Positions 21,641 through 54,887 of a DNA stretch of 64,000 nt are shown one piece after another (positions within the stretch are counted from its first letter, which is position 1; every line of letters starts with the position of its first letter). The position numbers and the translations under genes are program-made. The stretch spans positions 19,345,158 to 19,409,157 of the forward strand of contig OY726573.1 in assembly GCA_963383645.1 (NCBI GenBank). The letters are read 5' to 3'. Source of the DNA: Muscardinus avellanarius. Lineage: Eukaryota > Chordata > Mammalia > Rodentia > Gliridae. The notes under the pieces are model-generated. The model was given only the letters and a program-made list of their open reading frames with translations, searched no databases and was not told where the DNA came from.

Positions 21641-21822
21641 GCCGGGCGTGGTGGCGCACGCTTGTAATCCCGGAGACAGGAGGATCGCGCAGGTTCCGAA
21701 GCCAGCCTCGCTGGTTTAAGAGACCCTGTTTCCAAATAAAATATAAAATAAGTCTAGGAGTGTAGCCCAGAGGTAGAAGGGTTCCATTCCCAGGACCACC
21801 AAAAAAAAAAAAAAAAAAAATC
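21641..21822 (+). mobile_element. Type B SINE, internally shortened
   Basis: Lacks the GCGCTTGGGAGGCG segment of the left half. Flanks AAATCTCACC and AAATCTCATT are the target duplication. Confidence 0.9.
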
Positions 21823-21842
21823 TCATTCATATCATCTTTTGT

Positions 21843-22263
21843 GTGTAGTGGAGGAAATTGAATCCAGGGACATTCTACCTCCAAGCTACACCCCCAGCCT
21901 TATTTTATTTTTTTATTTTTATTTATTTTATTTTATTTTATATTTTGGTGCTGGTACTGGGGTTCCTGGAAGCCCTTCTACCTCTGGGCTACACTCCCAG
22001 ACCTATTTTTACATTTCTATTTGGAAACAGGGTCTCCTAAGCCAGCTGGCTTCGAACCTGCGCGATCCTCCTGTCTCTGCCTCCCAAGCGCGGGGATTAC
22101 AAGCGTGCGCCACCACGCCCGGCAGCCTTATTTTTATTTTGAAGCAGGGTCTCACTAGGTTGATGAGAGTCTCACTGCTTGCCGAGGCTGTCACCTAACC
22201 TGCAATCCTCTGGGCTCAGCCTCCAAAGTAGTGGAATTACAAGTGTGCACCACCATGCCCAGC
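21843..22263 (-). mobile_element. SINE split in its linker by a type B SINE
   Basis: Outer dID 21843-21940 and outer B1 22127-22263; inner type B 21945-22125 in the same orientation, with TTCCTGGAA at 21963-21971. Confidence 0.85.
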
Positions 22264-22810
22264 TCTTCCACAGAATTCTTAAGGAGACGCAGGAAGGACA
22301 CCATTCCTAACATTTAAGAGAGAGTGCTCCTCGTTCCGACCGGACCCGCTGCACTTTGTGTGTGGAGGGGCAAGGCCGCAGCCAGAACTCAGGACAGCGC
22401 CATTCAACATGTGCACATACTCAGTCCCAGAGAGGCATGCTTTTTATAGAGCCCTGGTTTTCCCATATTGGCTGTAGGTTTGAAACCCTAAGCTCCAGTA
22501 TGTGTCTCTGCTAATAATAGGGCTCACCTTCCCAGGCCTACAAGAGACGGCAGAGCTGGGGAGGAAATGGTAACCACTGTGCGGGCATTCAAAGACAGGC
22601 ACAGCTGCCACCCGAACAAAGCCCTCAAAGTCCTGCTCGTGGCCCGCAAGCTTGGCCACGGCTCTCTGACCCCAGCACCCAACAGAAAGACACACGCGGG
22701 ACTCCAAGAAGTATGCTGGCGCTGCTATTTACAGCCCGCCGCAGGAGGCAAAGACCCATCTTAGCTCCTTAAATGGAAGTTTAGAAGTCCATGGCTAAAA
22801 TTATTAGTTT
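22264..22810. other. Unique intergenic sequence
   Basis: No repeat or exon recognised. Confidence 0.45.
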
Positions 22811-23212
22811 TTAAATTTTGAAACAGGGCAGCTGAGCACGGTGGCACACACCTGTAATCCCTATTTGAGAGGCTGAGACAGGAGGATCGCGGGTGTAAAG
22901 CCAGCCTCAGCAATGAACTGAGACTCTCAGCAACCTAGTAAGACCCTGTTTCAAAATTTAAATTTTTTTTTAAAGGCTGGGGATGTATAGCTCAGAGGTA
23001 GAATGCCCCTGGGTTCAATCTCTGGCACCATTAAAAAAAAAAGAAGAAAGAGGACGAGGTGAGAGAGGAGGAGGAAGAAGAGAGAGAAAAAAGAAAAGAA
23101 ACAGGGTCTAAGTTGCTGGGGGCCTCATTAAGTAGCTGAGGCCAGCCTCAAACCTATAATCCTTCTGTCTCAGCCTCCCAAGTACTTTGATTACAAGTGT
23201 GTAAGCATGAAA
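22811..23212 (-). mobile_element. B1-half SINE split by an opposite-strand SINE
   Basis: GAAACAGGG occurs at both break points (near 22820 and 23098). The inner SINE is 22831-23042 on the plus strand, followed by a purine-rich GA tail. Confidence 0.75.
22831..23096 (+). mobile_element. Old SINE with purine-rich tail
   Basis: Complete dimer; tail expands into AAGAAAGAGGA-type sequence. Confidence 0.85.
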
Positions 23213-23272
23213 CGATTCTTAAGTAAGCCATGGCTATAGCTTTAGAGAATATAGGAATCTTTCTATTAAAAT

Positions 23273-23487
23273 CCTACCACTAGCCAGGCCTGGTGGTGCC
23301 ATGCTTGTAATCCCAGCATTGGGAAGGCTGAGACAGGAGGATAGCGGTTCTTGTGTCAACAGCCTCAGCTACTTAGTGAGGCCCTTTGCAACTCAGTGAG
23401 GCCCTGTTTCAAAATAAAGAATAAAAAATAGGGCTGGGGGAGTAGCTTGGAGGTAGAATGTCCCCGGGTTCCATCCCCAGTACCACA

Positions 23488-23536
<49 letters not shown>

Positions 23537-23542
23537 CCACTG
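23273..23542 (+). mobile_element. Type A SINE with (CA)n tail
   Basis: Body about 23284-23484, about twenty-three CA dimers, flanked by CCTACCACT on both sides. Confidence 0.9.
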
Positions 23543-23600
23543 AACAACCATGAAATTAAACCAGCACTCCTTAATGAGCTTCCATCATAGGGATCACCCC

Positions 23601-23663
23601 CAGGGCTTGAAGTGTAGCTCAATGGTATGTGCAAAGCCCTGGTTCCATCCCCAGCACCACAAA
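23601..23663 (+). mobile_element. ID element relic
   Basis: GTGTAGCTCAATGGTATGTG and CCCTGGTTCCATCCCCAGC without a B1 half. Confidence 0.7.
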
Positions 23664-23681
23664 TTAAAAAAGAAAAAACAG

Positions 23682-23886
23682 AGCTGGGCATGGTGGCGCA
23701 CGCTTTTAATCCCCGCGTTTGGGAGGCTGAGACAGGAGGATCGCGCAGGTTCGAAGCCAGCCTCAGCTGGCCTAAGAGACCCTGTTTCCAAATAAAATAT
23801 AAAAAAGGTCTGGGAGTGTAGCCCAGAGGTAGAAAGGTTCCATCCCCAGTACCACCAAAAAAAAAGAAAAGAAAAAGAAAAAACAG
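23682..23886 (+). mobile_element. Type B SINE
   Basis: AAGAAAAAACAG occurs on both flanks. Right half reads GAAAGGTTCCATCCCC rather than the palindrome form. Confidence 0.9.
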
Positions 23887-23889
23887 CCC

Positions 23890-24737
23890 CAAACCCTCCT
23901 GTCTTGGACCAGTTTATCATAATACCTTTGTCAGCCTCCAAGGGACTGATCTGCCAGGGACAATTCTCTGTTCACGTTCCTTCTGAAACATGGAGCTAGG
24001 AGACTGATAGGCAAATCAGAAAACAGCAAATGTTTTCAACTTCCTGGGCAAGTGGTTTAAGTACAGGAAGAGAGTGGGATTTAAGTAGATCGACATTTGA
24101 ATGCGTGCAAAGTCTCTTATTCATAAGACCCACATCTCCCAGAAAGAAATAACACATTGCAAACCAAGTTCGACACATTTTTTTTTTTTATGTACAAACG
24201 GATCAGCGGTACAGATGGAATTACTTTTTTTAAATACCTGCAGCAAACCCCCTAGAAATGATGTGATTAAAAAACTCTCAGCACAAAGGGCCTATCCTTC
24301 CCCCAAAGTGTTAACTTCTAGAGAGCCTGTTTTCAGCAGAACCCCTGTGGGGCCTCCTAGGAAGAACTAGGAGCACTTTAGGACCAAGACCAGAGCCCTC
24401 CCGCCTCCCCAGAGAGCAGAGGTGACTTGAAGGTCATCGGTTGCCCAGGACCTGGGCGTGATTAAGCTGTTTCTTCCCAAGACTTCGGTCTTCTTTGTCA
24501 AGCTGCTGATTAAGCGGCCTCTCTGTTCACTGGCAGCCGCCCAGAGAGAGGGAGGAAAGGGTTCTACAATAGTGGCAGGAAGTAAAAAAAACCCTGGGTA
24601 GTTTGATAAAAGACACTTGGTAATCAATGGAACCCTGTCAAGCCAATGTATCAAATTCACCAGAGGGAAAAACCGTAATTTAGCTTTCCGGAATCTACAG
24701 AGGCCAGCGTTTCTTTAGGAAGATCATTACATAGCAC

Positions 24738-24799
<62 letters not shown>

Positions 24800-25017
24800 G
24801 AATTTTCCCTTGTCCCTCCAGCCCTTGGCTGTGACAGCGCTGTGCGCCCAGCTCTGCCGTTCCTTTCATCGGCAACACGGCTGGGCGTGGAGGGGCGCAA
24901 AATCACCTGCCACCGAGCACACAGTGAGCTCACACCACAGGGTCCCCCCGCGGCGGGGACACTAGCGTCCGGCAGTCTCTTCCCCGGAGAATCTTTGGCT
25001 CTCCGGGTCCAAGGGCT
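23890..25017 (-). other. SMTNL2: Probable SMTNL2 3' UTR
   Basis: SINE-free sequence directly after the stop codon. On the transcript strand it contains a long GA tract. I found no AATAAA or ATTAAA on the minus strand between the stop and about 23.9 kb; a GATAAA variant lies near 23913-23918. The extent is inferred from the SINE-free block, not seen directly. Confidence 0.45.
24741..24797. repeat. (TC)n microsatellite in presumed 3' UTR
   Basis: 57 nt of pure TC on the plus strand, i.e. (GA)n in SMTNL2 RNA if the UTR reaches it. Confidence 0.95.
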
Positions 25018-46743
<21,726 letters not shown>

Positions 46744-46787
<44 letters not shown>

Positions 46788-46819
46788 CACCACCACCACC
46801 ACCACCACCACCACCACCA
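46744..46819. repeat. Compound microsatellite (CA)n(CCA)n
   Basis: About twenty-two CA dimers followed by about ten CCA/ACC trimers. Confidence 0.95.
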
Positions 46820-48434
46820 GAAAACGGAAGTGTGGAAACAATTGTCACTTTAGGATGATGTAAAACTGGCTTAAAATAAAAGTGAGAACCTCTCATCCTT
46901 TATGCAAAAAGACTTTTCTAATTAGCCTTCTCTTCTCCAGACCTGGCCAGCCTGAAGGAGGCCAGGAGGCTGGGCAGGCACAGCCAGGTGACCCACAGGA
47001 AAGAGAGGGCTAAAAGGCTTGTTTCTGTAGGACTGTTCAGTTCCCATGGAAGTTTGGAGCCTGCAGACCCTCCTAGACAGGCATTCTCTGCCCCAAAGGA
47101 ACTGGATCAGCCTAACAGATGCTAACTGCTGATCCCCCACCCCCACACACAGTGGGGACAGGAAGGAACACTGGGTTACCTAATCCAAGGAGCCTTCCAG
47201 CAATTATTTCATGAGAAAGTCAAGTGCCAAAAGACGTACATGATACATGTGTGTGAGAGAGTGTGTGTGCTCCAAGTAGCCAGCTGGACAGGGGGAGCCA
47301 AACTGCTCCCCGCATTCTTTCTCCAAGTGGAATCCTTGATAGAGAGCTTGAGAGACGCTGCTACAGCAGCTCTTACTCCAGATAACTCAGAGCCCCTTCA
47401 GGCCTGAGCATGGGAGCCAAAGCCCAATCTCTTCCTTTGCAGGACCCCAGGAGGGAGGGGAAGTCCTGGGAGGAAGAGCTGAGACCCGTTAGTCCTTGGG
47501 CCAAAGATGCTGTGCACCTGAGTATGTGCCCGGACTGTCAGCACGGGCAAGGGAGCAATGGCTGAGCAGGGCTCCGGCCTTCTCTTCCATCCTCCAGAAG
47601 GCCAGCAGAACTCTGGGATGGGAACCCCAATAGGGAGGATGTGCCAGATTGTAAATATCTGCCCAGGATCTAGCAACACTCTCTAGCACCCGGTGAAGTA
47701 TCCTGGGCCACTGCGAGAATCTGGAGGAGGAGTTAGCTTCTAGGGGCTGAAGTATGGACTCTGTTGCCGGCAGAGGTCAGGCTCAGTGTGAGTCCTGGGA
47801 GGGCAGATGGTATAAGATTCAAACAATTCCCCTGGCTCCTTTTCCTCTGCACACAGGCCACTGAGTCAGGAGCTGGAAATGAGCCTAGGAGGGAAGGAGG
47901 ATGAGGAAAGGGAGCAGGAGTGGGAGGGAGAAAAGGCCACCAGGGATTGTGGGGTGAGAAAGGAGTGGGACCACGGTTCTGCACTGCGCCACCCACCTGC
48001 TGGCTCTGAGAGGGATGGGGACCGCTGAGCTCTGCTCTCAGGCCCTGGGACTCCTCTAAGCCCCTCCCTGTGGCCCTCCTTATTCCCCTCCAACTCAGCT
48101 CCTGCCCTGTATCCGCTGCGAGGGAGGTAAGGGCTGCTAAACCTGGCTGAACTCCCTCACATTCACCAGCCCTGATGTCAGCAAGCAGAGGCCGACCTCC
48201 CACCCGCCCGGTGCTGGAGGCTCTGCCTGCCCCTCCAGCTCCATATCTATCGCTGGCTGGCTCTGACCCCAACCGCTGCCTGTGGCCATGCCCCCGCCCC
48301 CACTCCAACCCGCCCCAGCTCTGCTAGGCTTGAAGCAGGGTGTGGACAAGCCTTCCCAAGTCCCCCCGCCAGTCACCCCACAAAATCAAATCTTCATCAG
48401 GCCCAAGCCACAAAGTTAGGGGAAGTTGGAGCCA
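46820..48434. other. Unique sequence upstream of SMTNL2
   Basis: 1.6 kb without recognised repeats or exons. GGT6 might be expected further upstream, but no gamma-glutamyltransferase-like frame was seen. Confidence 0.5.
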
Positions 48435-48560
48435 CAATCTGACATGAAGAAATGAGGCACTGAGAGGGAGGGCCAAGGCTCAAGGCCACTCAGTAAGGGA
48501 TGCAAAGCCAGGGTTGGAACCCAGGGCTCTACCTCCAGATCTAAGGCACTTCTTTTTCCT
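48435..48560 (-). mobile_element. MIR relic
   Basis: ATGAGGCACTGAGAGGGAGG, CAAGGCCACTCAGTAAGGGA and GTTGGAACCCAGGGCTCTAC follow the reverse MIR consensus. Confidence 0.8.
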
Positions 48561-49845
48561 TGGCCCCAGCTCACCACTCAGGGCAACAGTGAGATTTCCC
48601 CATTTCAGAGCAGTTTCTCTCTGCACCCCAGGTTGGCTGGAGGCTCAGCTCCCCTGGAGCTGCCCCTCAGAGGGCTCTGCCTGCAAGCCTGATACCACTC
48701 CTCCACCATCTGCAATCCCAGGCCCACGGGCACTAGGCACATATTCACACGTGGATGCACACATTGGATTCCATCTGCAGAGAGAGAGAGGCTGTCCACA
48801 GCTGTCCCACAGCTGCTGTGCAATTGGCTTAAGTAAGCGTTCTGTAAGCATTGGGCTACTGACTGTCCTTGGAGAGCCAGTGGGACCAACAGGACTGTGG
48901 GACAGGTGGACGATGGGGATGAGAGAAGAGAGACAAGAATGCTCCCCAATTCTTCCTTGAGGATACGGGGGTACCATTCACTACATGGAGTCACACTTCA
49001 GGAATGGAGGAGCTGTGGGGACTCATGGGCCAGTCTCCACGGTCACATTGGCATTTGCACGGGTTCAGGGCAGTTACTGATATTCAGGGCGTTCCCTCCA
49101 AGCCCTGCTGCTGCTGCAGCAGGAAGGGAAGGACTCAGATTGGAAGGTCACAGGCCAGGTTAGACCCACTATCTGTCAGGCCCTGATTGGCCCTGCCATG
49201 CCTCCATGAGGCCTCAGCTTGCTGGGGCAGATAGCTGGGGCTGGCAGTCTGGCCCATTATATACCAGAAAGATAAATGCAATCACTCTGTCTGCTCCTCG
49301 GCATCTGCAGCTGCTGGTGCCCAAAGGGAGCACACTAATGAGGCCCAGAGGCTTACACTGCAGGGCTGAACCCCCTGCCCCTGGCCGACATACCACTCCC
49401 ACTCTCTCCCAAACCCTGACCTCCAGCTTCTGCCCCTGGAAACTTGCCTTGTTGTGAGAGCCACGGGGCGGGGACCCCGGGCTTACATTTATCTTTTCCT
49501 GCCAGGTTGCTGGGCTCAGGATCCAAGAGGAATGCGATAAGAAAGGAGGTAGATGTGGAGACTGCAGGGGCAGAGGCCCCAGGGTGGCCTCAGCTGAGCC
49601 CCCAGGTCTCATCTCTAGCCAGGACTCAGAGCGGTGCCCAGGAGAGGGGCTCGTGGGTCTCCATCCCCTTCCCCACAGCTCTGCCTGCCTAACGTGGAGC
49701 CGCAGTGGCTGGTTCTGGAGCCCTCGGGGCCCTGGGAAGTTGAGATGAGACTCCTGTCTCCAACCCTTCCACCAAACTTCTCCTTAAATTCGATCCTCCT
49801 TGCCAGTGGACCCTCTGCCAGACACGTACATATTTGTTGTTGTTG
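48561..49845. other. Unique upstream sequence
   Basis: No exon or repeat recognised; a (GTT)n stub marks the edge of the next SINE. Confidence 0.5.
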
Positions 49846-50018
49846 TTACTGAGGATTGAACCTGTGGGCATTGTACTGCCGAGCTACACTTCCCAGCCTT
49901 TATTTTTTATTTTGAAACAGGTGCTCACTAAATTGCTGAGGCTGGCCTTGAACCTGCAATCCTCCTGTCTCAGCATCCCAAGTACTGAAATTACAGGCGT
50001 GTACTACCATGCCTAGCC
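49846..50018 (-). mobile_element. Old SINE
   Basis: Complete but slightly shortened dimer ending GTGTACTACCATGCCTAGCC. Confidence 0.9.
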
Positions 50019-50862
50019 TGAGGAGGGAATTTTAATGCATGTGTTTATAGCAGTGAATGTGTGTTTATATACACACGTATGTAGGTATGCCTGCAGTACA
50101 TAGATCAATGTAAACATCAGGCTGTAGCCTATGTGTGATGTATGCATACATATGTTTTCACGTGTACCAGCAAGCAGGAGTTTAGATGTCCATATCTGGC
50201 CCCATTTCTGGCTGACTCCAGGTAAACCTAGAAGTGCCTCTAGACAGCACAGATTCTCAGTTCTGTGGAGCCTGCTCTGCAGAGACTCCTGCACATGGGA
50301 GGAGGTAACAGAGAGCAGAGCTTCCTGCCCTCCTGGACCAACTTTGTGGGCTTTCTTGACCCTGGTGGAGGAAAACTTTCCCACTGGCCTCTGCTGAGGC
50401 CCAGGCTGCCCAGAGAACAGACACCACCCATTCCTGCATGGAGCAGCTGGACATCCTGGTCCTTGCCTCAGAGGCAGGGGCTGCAGAGGGTGTGGGCAGG
50501 GAGAGCAGCTTCCAGTGCACATACGGCTGTTGGGTTCACATTGTCCTTTTCCAGGATCCTCTGAAGCCCCGGCCCCCTGGCCTGGCAAGGCCTCTGTACT
50601 GACTCGCGCCAGGTCCCCAACCACACCCTCAGAACTGCAGAGCCAGGAGGGGAGACTGAGGCACAGAAAGAGCAAACACTTGTCCAAGCCTCAGGCATGC
50701 AAGGATGGGGCCAGCACCCTGCCTTTGTTTGTCCTTGGCTTCTGGGGCTGGGGATAGCTCTAGGAGAGGAGAGGCCCAGCCTGGGAGCCCCACAGCTCAC
50801 ATCAGGACCCTTGAGCCTTCAGAAACCTGCCCAGAGATGGGCAGAAGGAAGATCAGTACTTT
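50019..50862. other. Unique upstream sequence
   Basis: A weak MIR-like phrase (GAGACTGAGGCACAGAAAGA) near 50652 is the only landmark. Confidence 0.4.
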
Positions 50863-51040
50863 TATTTACTTACTTACTTACCTACTTATTGTAGGTATTA
50901 GGGATTGAACCTAGGGTCATTTTATCTCTTATTTGAAACAGTGTCACAGTAAGTTGCTGAGATTGGCCTGGAACCTGTGGTAGTCCTAACTCAACCTCCC
51001 AAGTCCTGGGATTACAAGCGTGTACCACCACACCCAGCAG
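50863..51040 (-). mobile_element. Old SINE, shortened
   Basis: (TTAC)n start, dID half joined directly to the B1 half with the linker region partly deleted. Confidence 0.85.
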
Positions 51041-51640
51041 TTCCTCTCATATAGTAACAGTTTCTGAACACGTGTGCTTTCTGCCCTGACCAGCCTGGGA
51101 GACCCTGAGACCCAAGGGGCAAGCCATCTTTGTTTGAGGGTAGACCTGGGCCTCAAACGCTGGACTCTTCTTCCCTTCTCTGCCTCTTCCCAGCCCCTCC
51201 ACAGTGCATCACCAAGTCACCCAGAGTCCTGGTCCCTCCAGCCCTGCCTGGGCCTACCTCTCCTCCCCCTCCCAGAGAAGAGCCCAGAGAGGGATTATTT
51301 ATAGGGCTTTGCTCAGTGGCCTCCAGGACAAGCTGAGCCAGTGCTCCAGGGCTACAGCTCAGCAGGCCTTCCCCAGGGGCCTCAAGGATGACAGTGTCCG
51401 CTTTCAGCCCAGCAAAAGGCTGTGTCAGTCAGAGGAGGGGAGGCCAGGCCAGGGCAGGGGCCCTCCGGAGCCCTTTGCAGCCATCGACAAGCTAGACTCT
51501 TCAGAAGCATTTTGGAGGCTAATGGGGCCAAGGGGCCTGGAGAGGAGGTCTCAAGGGACACTGGCTTCTTCTTAGGAAGGAGCTAGGTCCCCTCCCCTCA
51601 CCTACCGGCTTCTCTGTTACCAGGAAAATACCTTGGGATG
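51041..51640. other. Unique upstream sequence with MEF2-like site
   Basis: Contains a short open frame without family similarity and the motif at 51295-51304. Confidence 0.45.
51295..51304 (+). promoter_or_regulatory. Candidate MEF2 site
   Basis: TTATTTATAG fits YTAWWWWTAR exactly, 5.4 kb upstream of the SMTNL2 ATG. One 10-bp match is expected by chance every few kb, so this is only suggestive. Confidence 0.3.
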
Positions 51641-51868
51641 GGCCGGGCGTGGTGGCTTGTAATCCCAGCATTCTGGAGGCTGAGACCTGAGGATTGCGGT
51701 TCGCAGACAGCCTCAGCTACTTAGTGAGGCCCTCTGCAACTCAGTGAGACCCAGTTTCAAAATAAAGAATAAAAAATAGGGCAGGGCATGTAGCTCGGAG
51801 GTCGAATGCCCCTAGGTTCCATCCCCAAACCCGCAAAAAAAAGCAAAAAAAAAAAAAAACCTTGGGAT
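51641..51868 (+). mobile_element. Type A SINE
   Basis: Lacks GCGCACG in the B1 head. Flanked by ACCTTGGGAT on both sides. Confidence 0.9.
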
Positions 51869-52285
51869 ACCAATCAAGGCCCTTCCTGGGCGTACCCCTC
51901 CACACCCCCAGCTGTCCTGCTTGGGGGCTGACATCCAGCAGGCGCAAAGCTCTGCCACACTTCTGTGAGTGTGCCCACCCTGGTCCTCTCACCTAAGCAT
52001 CCCTTCCACTTGCCAGGCTGTCTGAGGAATGCCCGCCCCATTCCCCAGGATGCAGAGGGCAGCTTCAGCACCACCTCCCGGGAAAAGAGTTCCCCGTGGA
52101 GACAAAGCCCTCCCACCTCTACAAAGCCCACCTCCCTCCTCCAGGACGGGCCTGAGGTCCTGCTCAGGTGTGGTGGTCCCTCCCTTCAGGGCAGGGCTTC
52201 TTGGCCCCTTGTCCTCTTCCCATTGCCCAGCTTTCCCCACCCCCACCAGCCAATGCTTTTGGGTGAATGAATGAGGGGAAAGGGC

Positions 52286-52336
52286 GCTGAATGAATGAAT
52301 GAATGAATGAATGAATAAATGAACGAACGAACGAAC
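52286..52336. repeat. (GAAT)n(GAAC)n microsatellite
   Basis: Seven GAAT/AAAT units then four GAAC units, differing by one base change spread along the array. Confidence 0.9.
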
Positions 52337-52962
52337 AGTGGGTGAGTGACAGACAGCAAAGGGGCTTAGACCTCCTTCTGTGTCCCCTGGCCCCAAGTAA
52401 TCGCTTGCTGTCCTAGTGGGTGGGAAGGCAGTAGGGGCAGCCCAGGCCACGTCTCAGTGACACCGCTGGGCCCTGGGCAGCAGCCAGATGGGTCACTCTC
52501 ATTTTTTCCAGATCAAAGTTCCCCTGGGGAGCAGCGTGGAACCTGACACTGACACCAAAGGGTGGGGCTAGCTGCCCCGTGCAGGGGGAAGGAAGGCAGA
52601 GGCTGGACACTTGCTCCCTGCTCCAGGGAGACTACCAGCCCAGGGCAGGGGAGGGAGGGCCGGACACAGATATTCACACTTACTCCAGTCCCCACCCTTT
52701 GCTGAAGAGCCACACGGTGGGTGGGGGAGTCCTGGGCTCTAAGCCATTCCTGTACCAGCCTCCGCCAGTGCCCCCACCCCCAGGGGGCCCCCTTGCTTCT
52801 GTGCCAGCTCTGACTCGCCTGGCCCCTCTCCCAGAGCCCCACTCTCACCTGCCCTGGTGCCTCGCTCTGCCCCCGTCTGCTTCTGTCCTCACCCCTTTCT
52901 CTCAGGGCTGTCTACATTTCTATACTGCTCTGTGTTTTTTCTTGCCCCTGGTCCTTGTGCCT

Positions 52963-52964
<2 letters not shown>

Positions 52965-53010
<46 letters not shown>
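52965..53010. repeat. (GT)n microsatellite
   Basis: About twenty-two pure GT dimers. Confidence 0.95.
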
Positions 53011-53011
<1 letters not shown>

Positions 53012-53168
53012 ATCTCTGCATCTCTCTGAGCTTGAAGAATAAGAGTGGAGTGGTGCCAGGCGTGGTGGTGCATGCTTGTAATTCCAGTATTTGGAAGGCT
53101 GAGACTGGAGGATCGCAGTTCATGGCCAGCCTCAGCTACTTAGTGAGGCCCTCTGCAGCTAAGTGAGT

Positions 53169-53169
<1 letters not shown>

Positions 53170-53226
<57 letters not shown>
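53170..53226. repeat. (TC)n microsatellite
   Basis: About twenty-seven TC dimers, probably grown from the tail of the minus-strand SINE. Confidence 0.95.
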
Positions 53227-53227
<1 letters not shown>

Positions 53228-53228
<1 letters not shown>

Positions 53229-53398
53229 CTAGGGATTGAACCCAGAGGCATTCTACCTCCAAGGTATACCCCCAGCCCTTTTTATCTTTTTCTTTGAAAC
53301 TGTATTCCTAGATTGCTGAAGCTGGTCTTGAATTTGTGATCCTCCTATCTTAGCCTCCCAATCACTGGTATTACTGGCACGTGCCACCATCCTTGGCT
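53228..53398 (-). mobile_element. SINE inserted in a plus-strand SINE
   Basis: Complete old dimer, dID then B1, ending GTGCCACCATCCTTGGCT. Confidence 0.85.
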
Positions 53399-53445
53399 GA
53401 GACCCTGTTTCAAAATAAAATAAAGCCTGTTTCAAAAATAAAATT

Positions 53446-53650
53446 GGGGTCGGGTGTGGTGGCTTGTAATCCCAAGCATTTGGGAGGCTGAGACAGGAGG
53501 ATCGCGGTTCTCAGACAGACTCAGCTACTTAGGCCCTCTGCAACTCAGTGAAAGCCTGTTTCAAAATAAAGAATAAAAAATAGGGCAGGAGGTGTAGCTT
53601 GGAGGTTGAATGCCCCTGGGTTCCATCCCCAAACCTAAAAAAATATATAT
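53446..53650 (+). mobile_element. Type A SINE inserted in a SINE linker
   Basis: AAAATTGGGGT-like sequence on both flanks marks the duplication of the host linker. Confidence 0.85.
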
Positions 53651-53883
53651 ATAATGAAATTGGGGTGGGGGAGTAGTTCAGAGGTAGACTGCCCCTAGGT
53701 TCAATCCCCAGCACCAAAAAAAAAAAAGGAAATATGAGAATATTATCTTCTCCAGTTCATGTTTGTAAGTCCCTTAAAAAGTCGGTATGCCTGGCACTAG
53801 TGGTTTTATATACACTAGTTTCCTCTTATCCATAGTTTTGCTTTTCAAGGTTTCTGGTACCCACTGTCAACAAGAAGGATAGG

Positions 53884-54118
53884 GCCCAGCACCATGGCCC
53901 AAACCTGCAGTCCCAGTACTTGGGAGGCTCAGACAGGAGGAGCACAGGTTGAAAGGCAGCCTCTGCAGCTTAGTGAGAGCCTTAGCAACTTGGTGAGACC
54001 CTGTTTTGAAATTAAAAAAAAAAAAAATAGGGCTGGAGGTATAGCTCAGAAGTAGAATTCCCCTGTCAACTCCTAGTACCACACAAAAAAAAGAAAGAAA
54101 GAAAAAGAAAAAAAAAGA
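53884..54118 (+). mobile_element. Old SINE with A/G-rich tail
   Basis: Complete dimer with A14 linker; inserted in the Tigger relic. Confidence 0.85.
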
Positions 54119-54184
54119 CCATATTCACATAAATTGTATGATAGTTTATTATAATTCAATTTTATTATTATTGTTCATTTCTCT

Positions 54185-54497
54185 TTTTTTTTTTTTTTTT
54201 TTTTTGCAGTACTGGGAGTGGAACCCAGGGGCTTTCTACCTCCGGGCTATACTCCCAGACCTATTTATATTTTATTTGGAAACAGGGTCTCACTAAGTTG
54301 CTGAGAGCCTCACTCAGTAGGTGAGGCTAGCTTTGAACCTGTGGGATCCTCCTGTCTCAGCCTCCTAAGCACGGGGATTACAAGCGTGCGCCACCACGCC
54401 CGGCTTATTCTTTCTTTTGAAACAGGGTCTCACTGAGTTGCAAAGAGCCTCACTAAGTACCTGAAGCTGTCCCCGAACCATGATCCTCCTGTCTCCA
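54185..54497 (-). mobile_element. Type C SINE joined to a B1 half
   Basis: T22, type C dimer 54206-54403, then a type A-like B1 half to 54497. Flanks ATTGTTCATTTCT and ATTGTTCATCTCT. Confidence 0.85.
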
Positions 54498-54542
54498 TTG
54501 TTCATCTCTTATTGTGTCTAATTTATAAATTAATCTACATTG

Positions 54543-54745
54543 GCCAGGTATGATAGTTCATGCCTGTAATCCCAGTACTTGAGAGGCTGAGACAGAAAGA
54601 TCGCAGGTTCGAGGACAGCCTCAGCAACACGATTCACAGCAACATAGTGAGACCCCGTTTCAAAATAAAAAATAAAAAGGGTTGGGGTATAACTTGGAGG
54701 TGGAAGTCCTTGGGTTCTATCCCCAGTACCACAAAAGTAAATAAA
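54543..54745 (+). mobile_element. Old SINE
   Basis: Complete dimer with tail (TAAA)n. Confidence 0.9.
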
Positions 54746-54887
54746 TAAGCTTTTTCATAGATATGTATATAGAGAGAAAGCACAGTATATATAGAGTTCA
54801 ATAGCATTCATACTTTGGGGCATCACCTGGGCGTCAATGGAACATGTCTCCTCAGATACAGAGGACTACTGTATACATACAGAAATT

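Larger units (their letters stand above)
51869..53054. other. Unique upstream sequence with two microsatellites
   Basis: Holds (GAAT)n grading to (GAAC)n at 52286-52336 and (GT)n at 52965-53010; no exon recognised. Confidence 0.5.
53055..53727 (+). mobile_element. SINE interrupted twice
   Basis: Outer B1 53055-53165, remainder of B1 and linker 53399-53445, dID 53655-53727. Interrupted by a (TC)n tract plus minus-strand SINE (53228-53398) and by a type A SINE (53446-53650) in the linker. Confidence 0.8.
53815..54876 (+). mobile_element. Tigger1-like DNA transposon relic, split by SINEs
   Basis: Starts CCTCTTATCCATAGTTTTGC and ends near GATACAGAGGACTACTGTA; the middle pieces (54118-54190, 54498-54540, 54745-54800) include CACAGTATATATAGAGTTCA. 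These follow the Tigger terminal consensus in order. No transposase frame remains. Confidence 0.7.

Noticed and set aside
1..23890. ALOX15 exons, expected beyond the 3' end of SMTNL2 by human synteny
   Set aside because: No lipoxygenase-like frame seen; the human intergenic gap is of similar size, so the gene is probably outside the window.
47733..48308. 191-codon minus-strand frame
   Set aside because: Low-complexity composition, overlaps no splice-supported exon and no known protein.
50188..50199. CArG-like box CCATATCTGG
   Set aside because: The AT core contains a C, so it does not meet the SRF consensus.
50013..50687. 224-codon minus-strand frame
   Set aside because: Begins in ordinary intergenic sequence and ends at a SINE edge; no family similarity.
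51204..51575. 123-codon plus-strand frame upstream of SMTNL2
   Set aside because: No domain, no recognisable homologue, and composition typical of GC-rich non-coding DNA.
52778..52800. Possible second CTCF site (CCCCCAGGGGGCCCC)
   Set aside because: Two mismatches to the core at informative positions in a GC-rich context.
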